A stretch of DNA of 10,050 bases from an uncultured Candidatus Saccharibacteria bacterium. GTDB taxonomy: Bacteria; Patescibacteriota; Saccharimonadia; Saccharimonadales; Saccharimonadaceae. The notes below the pieces were generated by a model that did no database searches, was not told where the DNA came from, and saw nothing but the letters and a program-made list of their open reading frames with translations. Both the position numbers and the translations under genes were made by a program. Each line of letters starts with the position of its first letter. The first letter of the stretch is position 1. This document shows, one piece after another, positions 4,925 to 10,050 of the stretch. Location of the stretch: assembly GCA_948851665.1 (NCBI GenBank), contig CAQOWG010000015.1, forward strand, positions 1-10,050, written 5' to 3'.

Positions 4925-6832
4925 GTGCCACAACAAGCCAAAAATCAACCATCACAGTCAAAGGGTAGCAACATTTTTCGGTGGTTCGGTTTTATTATTA
5001 TCTTGATGTTGGTTAGTATGGTGATTGTGAATGTGACGGCACCACGCGAGGTGATTGAGGAGGTGGCTTTTTCGGATGTGATTGCGCGGGCGAATGATGA
5101 GAATGGAGACATTAAGAAGATTACCGTGCAGGGGAATGAGCTGAAAATTACCCTGAAGGGGAAAGATTATGCTACACAGAGGTCACGCAAAGATGGTTCG
5201 GGGACGCTTTACGAGCAAGGGCTAGTGAATCAGTGTGCAGAGTTGGAGGGGAATCAACTGACCGAGTGTCAGGCGAAGTATCCGGTGATTGAGTTTGAGG
5301 AAGTATCGAGCTTTTGGGACTATGCGCTAGACATTGCGATTATTGCGGTGCCGGTGATTATTATTATCTTCTTCTTTGGATCGATGATGCGCCAGGCACA
5401 GTCGATGAATAATCAAAACATGGGATTCGGTAAGGCGAAAGCAAAACTTTATGGTCCAGACAAGAAAAAAGTGACATTCAAGGATGTAGCGGGGAATGAG
5501 GCGGCGAAGCAGGATCTTGCGGAGATTGTGGATTTTCTGAAGGAGCCGAAGAAATATGAGAAATTAGGAGCGAAGATTCCACGGGGTGTGTTGCTTGCTG
5601 GGGATCCGGGAACGGGGAAGACTTTGATGGCGCGGGCAGTAGCGGGTGAAGCGAGCGTGCCGTTCTTCTCGATTTCTGGTTCGGAATTTGCGGAAATGTT
5701 TGTCGGTGTGGGTGCGAGCCGGGTGCGGGATCTCTTCTCGAAAGCGAAGAAAAATGCGCCGTCGATTATCTTTATTGATGAGATTGATGCAGTGGCACAT
5801 AAGCGTGATGCGCGGGGTGGAGCGGGACGCGAAGACGAGCAGACTTTGAATCAGATTTTGGTGGAGATGGATGGATTTGACAATGATTCTGGGGTGATTG
5901 TGATTGCGGCGACGAACCGAGTAGATATGCTGGACAAGGCATTGTTACGCCCGGGAAGGTTCGATCGACACGTGAATGTGACTTTGCCGGAAAGAAAAGA
6001 CCGTCTAGAGATCTTGAAAGTGCATTTTAAGAATAAGCCAGTTACGAAGGATGTGGATCTTGAGGCGTTAGCGGCAAAAACGGCCGGATCAAGTGGGGCG
6101 GATCTTGCGAATATTGCCAATGAAGCGGCAATTACGGCAGCGCGTGAGGGACATAAAGAGATTACGAATGCAGATCTTACGGAGGCGTTTGAGCGGGTGG
6201 CGATTGGGCCAGAGCGCAAGAGCAAGGCGATGAATGAACATGAACGCGAAGTGACTGCATATCATGAAGCGGGTCATGCGGTGGTGGGACATGTATTGCC
6301 AGATTCGGATCCGGTGCATAAGGTAACAATTATTCCGCGTGGGCATGCGGGGGGTGTGACGTGGTTCTTGCCGCCGGAAGACAAGAGCTATAAGAGTATC
6401 TATGAGCTGAAAGATATTTTGGCACGGATGATGGGCGGTCGGATTGCTGAGAAGATTATGTTTGGTGAAGATGCAGTGACGACTGGCGCATCGAGTGATT
6501 TGAAACATGTGGCGGAACTTTCTAAAGGTATGATTGTGGAAGAGGGCATGGGGAAGATGACCCGGAACTTGGTATTCCCGGAGGGGGAAATGGGATACTA
6601 TACAATTTCCACTGGAAAGCCTTATTCGGAGAAAACGGCGGAATTGATCGATGCGGAAGTCAAAGGTTTGAGCGATGAAGCAGCAAAGCGGGCAGAGATG
6701 GTACTTAAAGCCAATACTGCGGTACTGAATAAAGTGGCGAAAGCGTTGTTGGAAAAAGAGACGTTGGAAGAGAAAGAACTAGAACCGCTACTCAAAGATG
6801 CAAAATTGCCAGCAAGTGTGAAACTGTATTAA
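4925..6832 (+). CDS. ftsH: ATP-dependent zinc metalloprotease FtsH
   Basis: FtsH is the membrane-anchored hexameric AAA+ protease that extracts and degrades damaged or regulatory membrane and cytosolic proteins. This 635-aa copy has TM1 (about 21-38), an extracytoplasmic domain of about 100 residues, and TM2 (about 137-158). The AAA module has Walker A GDPGTGKT (226-233), pore motif MFVGVG, Walker B IIFIDE (Asp285, Glu286) and the second region of homology ending RPGRFDR. The protease domain has zinc motif HEAGH (447-451) and the third ligand region SSDLK (Asp525). All catalytic residues are present and the length is normal. The start chosen is GTG 4925, five bases after AAGGAGG; the TTG at 4910 lies in front of that site. 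Two cysteines (104 and 115) sit in the extracytoplasmic domain and could form a disulfide. It heads a same-strand series with an envelope hydrolase, a PEGA protein and metK. Confidence 0.97.
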   Translation: MPQQAKNQPSQSKGSNIFRWFGFIIILMLVSMVIVNVTAPREVIEEVAFSDVIARANDENGDIKKITVQGNELKITLKGKDYATQRSRKDGSGTLYEQGLVNQCAELEGNQLTECQAKYPVIEFEEVSSFWDYALDIAIIAVPVIIIIFFFGSMMRQAQSMNNQNMGFGKAKAKLYGPDKKKVTFKDVAGNEAAKQDLAEIVDFLKEPKKYEKLGAKIPRGVLLAGDPGTGKTLMARAVAGEASVPFFSISGSEFAEMFVGVGASRVRDLFSKAKKNAPSIIFIDEIDAVAHKRDARGGAGREDEQTLNQILVEMDGFDNDSGVIVIAATNRVDMLDKALLRPGRFDRHVNVTLPERKDRLEILKVHFKNKPVTKDVDLEALAAKTAGSSGADLANIANEAAITAAREGHKEITNADLTEAFERVAIGPERKSKAMNEHEREVTAYHEAGHAVVGHVLPDSDPVHKVTIIPRGHAGGVTWFLPPEDKSYKSIYELKDILARMMGGRIAEKIMFGEDAVTTGASSDLKHVAELSKGMIVEEGMGKMTRNLVFPEGEMGYYTISTGKPYSEKTAELIDAEVKGLSDEAAKRAEMVLKANTAVLNKVAKALLEKETLEEKELEPLLKDAKLPASVKLY

Positions 6833-6835
6833 ATA

Positions 6836-6844
6836 TGCTATAAT
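6836..6844 (+). promoter_or_regulatory. Extended -10 promoter giving a probable leaderless mRNA
   Basis: TGC followed by a perfect TATAAT (6839-6844) begins just after the ftsH stop. The ATG of the next gene begins at 6852, seven bases after the -10, which is where transcription should start. No Shine-Dalgarno sequence lies between. No -35 match is present at 17 bp. Confidence 0.6.
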
Positions 6845-6851
6845 AGACTCA

Positions 6852-8267
6852 ATGAGAGTTAGTGGGACAAAACGGTTTTGGACGGGGGTGTCGGCGGGGG
6901 TTTTGATGGTGGCGATGTCTCTTGCGCCAGCGTCAACGGTGATGGCTTTGTCGGATGCGATTTTGGATTTCTTTGCGGCAAATGGGATTTATTATTATGA
7001 CCCGTCTGGCTCATTAAACTTCTGGGGTGATTGTATTTATGACATTCCTGGTGATACGATTCAAGAAAAAGTGATGTCTTTCTTGTTGGGGCAGGGGTAT
7101 TCGCCGATTGCGGTAGCTGGTATATATGGAAATATGCGAGCAGAAGGGATTGGCACGGCGGCACTCCTTAAACATGAGAATGGCGTTAACTCGATTTCTA
7201 AAGTTGGTACGTCGTATTCGGCGGCGACTGGTATGCACAAGGCAAAGGGTTGTGATTATGGATCACATTACGGTGACACGATTGTGACAGAAGCGGACGT
7301 GCGGAACTTGAATGACCCATGTATCATGCATGGTGTGGGGTTCATCCAATGGTCGTTTGGTCGACGGGTGGGGCTGATGGAACGCTTGGGAAGTTTTTCG
7401 CGTTACGTGACGGAGTGGGATGGCTCGAAATATGTGTATGACAACTATACTTACGATGACTACGTGCAGAAGGAAGGTCAGGCGGTGGCGGATGGCGTGC
7501 TGGGTGGAGTGCTGGGGTTCTTGGTGGACGAGAATAACTCTTATAAAGTCACAGGTGACGACGTGAGTGCGCAGGGGTTGGGCAAGTATGGGATTTCGGC
7601 AGGGATGTCACTTAAAGATGCATTGAATGAATTGCAGACTCCGGAAGAGGCGGCGACATTATTCTTTACTACTTCGGAAATGCCAAGCTATACGACTTTG
7701 CCTTCAAACCAATCAGCACGGGCGACTTATGCACGGGAAGCGTATGAATTCTTACAAAATAGTACGATTGAGGCTTCGTCGGGAGACTGTTCAACGTTTG
7801 GTGGGGCGCTATCGTTAGCGATTGTAGACCTAGCTTGGGATTGTTACTCGGCGGATAAAGACGCGGATTATTGCGCGGGGGGGAGTAAAGAGAAAGAACC
7901 AAAACAGTCGTATGTGCTGGCAAGGCAGGAGGCGAGTACGCCTGGTGACGTGACGGATTGCGGTGGTTTTGTGAAGACGGTGCTAGCGGTGACGGGGGTT
8001 GATAAGAACGTGCCGATGGGCACACCAAATCAGATGGCCTATTATTACCAGAATACGGGTAAGTATGAGCATGTGAATGTGAGTTCGACGGCGGATTTGC
8101 AAAGTGGGGATATATTGGTGAGTAATGGGCATACGCTGTTTTATATTGAGATTGATGGTAAGGGGATGTCGGCGCAGGGTTCGCTGGGTGACCATGCACC
8201 GCGGATTACGGAGGGAGTGTATAACTTGGGCGACTATGAAGTATTTAGGGTGATTGGAGCGAAATAG
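6852..8267 (+). CDS. Secreted peptidoglycan hydrolase: phage-tail-lysozyme-like plus NlpC/P60-like domains
   Basis: This 471-aa protein begins with a Sec signal peptide: a basic start (MRVSGTKR), a hydrophobic core, and likely cleavage after VMA at residue 32. Residues about 70-175 carry GIYGNMRAEG and later GFIQWSFGRR, the pattern of phage tail lysozyme-type domains, with Glu98 the likely acid. A linker contains several Cys. The C-terminal part (about 355-471) looks like an NlpC/P60 cysteine peptidase: DCGGFV with Cys370, then LQSGDILV and NGHTLFYIE with His427. Together these would cut both glycan and peptide bonds in peptidoglycan, outside the cell. It is followed after two bases by a PEGA membrane protein and seems to start from a leaderless promoter. 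Whether it remodels the cell's own wall or attacks a host or neighbour cannot be told. The first domain call is less certain than the second. Confidence 0.8.
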   Translation: MRVSGTKRFWTGVSAGVLMVAMSLAPASTVMALSDAILDFFAANGIYYYDPSGSLNFWGDCIYDIPGDTIQEKVMSFLLGQGYSPIAVAGIYGNMRAEGIGTAALLKHENGVNSISKVGTSYSAATGMHKAKGCDYGSHYGDTIVTEADVRNLNDPCIMHGVGFIQWSFGRRVGLMERLGSFSRYVTEWDGSKYVYDNYTYDDYVQKEGQAVADGVLGGVLGFLVDENNSYKVTGDDVSAQGLGKYGISAGMSLKDALNELQTPEEAATLFFTTSEMPSYTTLPSNQSARATYAREAYEFLQNSTIEASSGDCSTFGGALSLAIVDLAWDCYSADKDADYCAGGSKEKEPKQSYVLARQEASTPGDVTDCGGFVKTVLAVTGVDKNVPMGTPNQMAYYYQNTGKYEHVNVSSTADLQSGDILVSNGHTLFYIEIDGKGMSAQGSLGDHAPRITEGVYNLGDYEVFRVIGAK

Positions 8268-8269
8268 AG

Positions 8270-8974
8270 ATGCAACCGAATAAGAATGTGCAAAATCAAA
8301 ATCGTGTGCAATCGTATCAAGGGGTGGATCGGAGGAAACTGTTATTCGCTGGTGCGCTAGTGGTGGTAGTGGCAATTGTAGGTATATTGATCTATGCGTT
8401 AGTAGAGATTCCAAAGACAAGTACGCTAGTGGTGGGAGTGGGACCGAAAGACGCGAAGATTTTGATTGACGGCAAGAAGTATGAGAATCGGACTTATAAG
8501 ATGCGACCGGGGACTTATCATGTAACGATTGAGCGAGAGGGGTACCAGACGCAGGAAAGCGAGGTGGTACTGGAGAAAGGTGCAACCGGTGAAGTGAGGG
8601 CATGTCTGACGACGGATGGTGGGAATGAAGATTGGTGGCATAATGAGGGCTATACAGAGGGTGAGAATGGGTATTATTGCCAGGCATATTATGATATGTT
8701 GGCAAGGAGGGCGCAGGCGGAAATGAAGGCGGATAACAAGATATTCTCACTGATGCCGTATAAAAACTATGAAGATGGATATATGATTGCGGCGCAGGAG
8801 CAGGAGGGGGGCAAGGTGAAGGTGATAATCTCGCTGCTATATTGTAAGATTGATTTGCAGCAAATGAGCAAGGAGATGGCGTTAGAATGGATGCGAGGAC
8901 AGGGGCTTGATCCAGGGACGTATGATATTGAGATTAGTATTCTGTGTGAGGATTTGGAGCCAGAACGATGGTAA
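8270..8974 (+). CDS. PEGA-domain single-pass membrane protein
   Basis: This 234-aa protein has a Gln/Asn-rich N-terminal tail, basic RRK, one strongly hydrophobic segment (about 24-45), and then an extracytoplasmic part, so orientation is N-in. Residues about 52-100 (LVVGVGPKDAKILIDGKK, then MRPGTYHVTIEREGYQ) are a clear PEGA domain, a small beta-sandwich found in envelope proteins and often linked to cell-wall or surface binding. The remaining 130 residues, with several Cys (CLTT, YYCQAYY, LLYC, ILC) and Trp, are not recognised. Its ATG lies two bases after the hydrolase stop with only a weak GGAG upstream, so translation is probably coupled; its end overlaps metK by seven bases. It may anchor or present the hydrolase at the wall, which is inference from position. 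Confidence 0.75.
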   Translation: MQPNKNVQNQNRVQSYQGVDRRKLLFAGALVVVVAIVGILIYALVEIPKTSTLVVGVGPKDAKILIDGKKYENRTYKMRPGTYHVTIEREGYQTQESEVVLEKGATGEVRACLTTDGGNEDWWHNEGYTEGENGYYCQAYYDMLARRAQAEMKADNKIFSLMPYKNYEDGYMIAAQEQEGGKVKVIISLLYCKIDLQQMSKEMALEWMRGQGLDPGTYDIEISILCEDLEPERW

Positions 8975-9990
8975 GCTATAAATCTTATCGTACGGCGGAG
9001 AGTGTTTCGCCGAAGCATCCAGATAAACTTTGTGACCAGATTTCGGATGCGATTCTTGATGCTCATTTGGCGGTCGATCCGAATGCGCGGGTGGCGGTGG
9101 AAACTTGTGGTGGGCATGGTGAAGTTTTTGTGACGGGAGAAATTACTTCTCTTGCGCAGGATGTTGATACTAGGGCAATTGTGCATCGAATTGCGGGTGA
9201 TGATATGAAAGTAATGCAAAATATTGTGCGGCAAAGTCCGGAAATCGCTCAGGGAGTGGACACAGGTGGGGCCGGTGATCAGGGGATTATGATTGGATAT
9301 GCCTGTGATGAAACGCCGGAAATGTTGCCACTTGAGGCAGTACTTTCTCGTCGGCTGAACAAATATATTTTTGCTGAACATGCTTATGATGGTAAAACGC
9401 AAGTGACGGTGTTTAATGCGGAGGATGTGGGTGTGAATAGGGAATCGCCACGATATGTTAGTTCGATTGTGGCGAGTTTCCAGAATGTGGCAAGGGATGA
9501 ATTGGAACGCTTGGTGCGGAGTTTTATTGAAAGTGAGAACCTTAAGCCGGTTCCTGGTAAGACTGAAATTGAGTTGCACTTGAATCCGGCGGGCGATTGG
9601 AGCCAGGGAGGATTTGAGGCGGATACGGGTTTGACGGGGCGAAAGCTGATTGTTGATAATTATGGCCCGCGGATTCCGATTGGAGGTGGTTGTTTTTCTG
9701 GTAAAGATCCTTCGAAGGTTGACCGTTCGGCGGCTTATATGGCACGGCGGATTGCAGTTGATTATCTGAAGAAACGTCAGGCTAAAGAAGTTTTTGTACG
9801 ATTGGCCTATGCGATTGGTTATAGCGAACCATTGGAGCAGACGGTAATCGTTGATGGAAAACCGGAGCAAATTGAGGGTTATGATCTTACCCCGCAGGGA
9901 ATTATTCGCTACTTGGACTTAAAACGTCCAATCTATGAGGTCACGGCTCGCTATGGGCATTTTGGTGAAGGGTTTGGGTGGGATAGATAG
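8968..9990 (+). CDS. metK: S-adenosylmethionine synthetase (short form)
   Basis: MetK makes S-adenosylmethionine from methionine and ATP in the cytoplasm. The 340-aa sequence has the HPDK motif (17-20, ATP/Mg), the GAGDQG loop (101-106), GLTGRK, the GGG-FSGKDPSKVDRSA phosphate-binding segment starting at residue 239 (Cys242 where Ala is usual), YAIG, and the terminal YGHFG. It is about 45 residues shorter than the 384-aa E. coli enzyme, through missing internal segments and the absence of roughly 15 C-terminal residues after the conserved Trp. All visible active-site motifs remain, so it is probably active. The ATG overlaps the PEGA gene end by seven bases (ATGGTAA), with GGAG eight bases upstream inside that gene, so it is translationally coupled. 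There is no SAM riboswitch and no terminator before the cassette that follows five bases after its TAG stop. Confidence 0.95.
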   Translation: MVSYKSYRTAESVSPKHPDKLCDQISDAILDAHLAVDPNARVAVETCGGHGEVFVTGEITSLAQDVDTRAIVHRIAGDDMKVMQNIVRQSPEIAQGVDTGGAGDQGIMIGYACDETPEMLPLEAVLSRRLNKYIFAEHAYDGKTQVTVFNAEDVGVNRESPRYVSSIVASFQNVARDELERLVRSFIESENLKPVPGKTEIELHLNPAGDWSQGGFEADTGLTGRKLIVDNYGPRIPIGGGCFSGKDPSKVDRSAAYMARRIAVDYLKKRQAKEVFVRLAYAIGYSEPLEQTVIVDGKPEQIEGYDLTPQGIIRYLDLKRPIYEVTARYGHFGEGFGWDR

Positions 9991-9994
9991 GAAA

Positions 9995-10050
9995 TCGCCA
10001 GCACCCCCAACTACAACCGTATTAACGAATGGCCTCTCCAGTTCCTGCGT
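9995..10050 (+). repeat. FISUMP cassette, copy 2 (cut by window edge)
   Basis: These 56 bases match 1794-1849 at 54 positions and start at the same base (TCGCCAGCACCCCC). The two differences (T to C at 10011 and 10026) both change AAT to AAC and keep Asn. Sequence left of the shared start is unrelated in the two copies. The frame is the same as metK's, continuing after its TAG stop, but there is no start codon or ribosome binding site. How far it extends is not visible. Confidence 0.9.

Noticed and set aside
7983..8750. Minus-strand open frame opposite the hydrolase and PEGA genes
   Set aside because: Pro/Ser/His-rich shadow translation without a start signal; the plus-strand genes there have clear domains.
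8750..8968. SAM riboswitch upstream of metK
   Set aside because: The region is the coding end of the PEGA gene, which overlaps metK; no leader exists in which a riboswitch could fold.
8767..9870. Long minus-strand open frame opposite metK
   Set aside because: Its translation is rich in Arg, His, Ile and Ser with no domain, and it lies opposite the well-conserved metK and the end of the PEGA gene.

Overview
The window looks like the chromosome of a small-genome bacterium, most plausibly a member of the Candidate Phyla Radiation (Patescibacteria), perhaps Candidatus Saccharibacteria. This is inference from the sequence style, not from a marker gene. The hints are compact genes, a shortened MetK, a PEGA membrane protein beside a secreted peptidoglycan hydrolase, and fragments of a FISUMP (Fibrobacter succinogenes major paralogous) domain. 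The standard genetic code fits: all six long genes are open without in-frame TGA and end in TAA or TAG.

Layout. (1) Positions 85-516 hold a CRISPR array with six identical 36-bp repeats, six spacers of exactly 30 bp and a degenerate seventh repeat. The repeat has type II (II-C-like) character when read on the minus strand, and its minus-strand 3' end is an extended -10 promoter. No cas gene is in the window; the system probably continues beyond the left edge, where a hairpin and a weak anti-repeat-like stretch are seen. (2) A strong promoter at 698-726 drives a family 2 glycosyltransferase (783-1751) that ends in a textbook terminator. (3) Directly after that terminator is a start-less, RBS-less open cassette (1794-2062) encoding the C-terminal part of a FISUMP/DUF1566-like domain. 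The first 56 bases of the same cassette recur at the right edge (9995-10050), directly after metK. (4) A P-type cation ATPase (2205-4709) has its own extended -10 promoter. (5) A tRNA-Pro(GGG) lies on the minus strand, and a hairpin between it and the ATPase could terminate both. (6) A co-directional block follows: ftsH (4925-6832), a secreted two-domain peptidoglycan hydrolase (6852-8267), a PEGA-domain single-pass membrane protein (8270-8974) and metK (8968-9990). The last three look like one transcript, probably started by a leaderless promoter at the end of ftsH.

How the genes fit together. The glycosyltransferase, the hydrolase, the PEGA protein and FtsH all concern the cell envelope or its quality control. 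The ATPase handles cations, MetK makes S-adenosylmethionine, and the CRISPR array is defence. The most unusual signal is the dispersed, apparently silent FISUMP cassette. Its composition and codon use contrast sharply with its neighbours, and it may be a donor or relic in a surface-protein diversification system (gene conversion or a diversity-generating retroelement). No reverse transcriptase, transposase or expressed full-length partner is visible here, so that remains a hypothesis.
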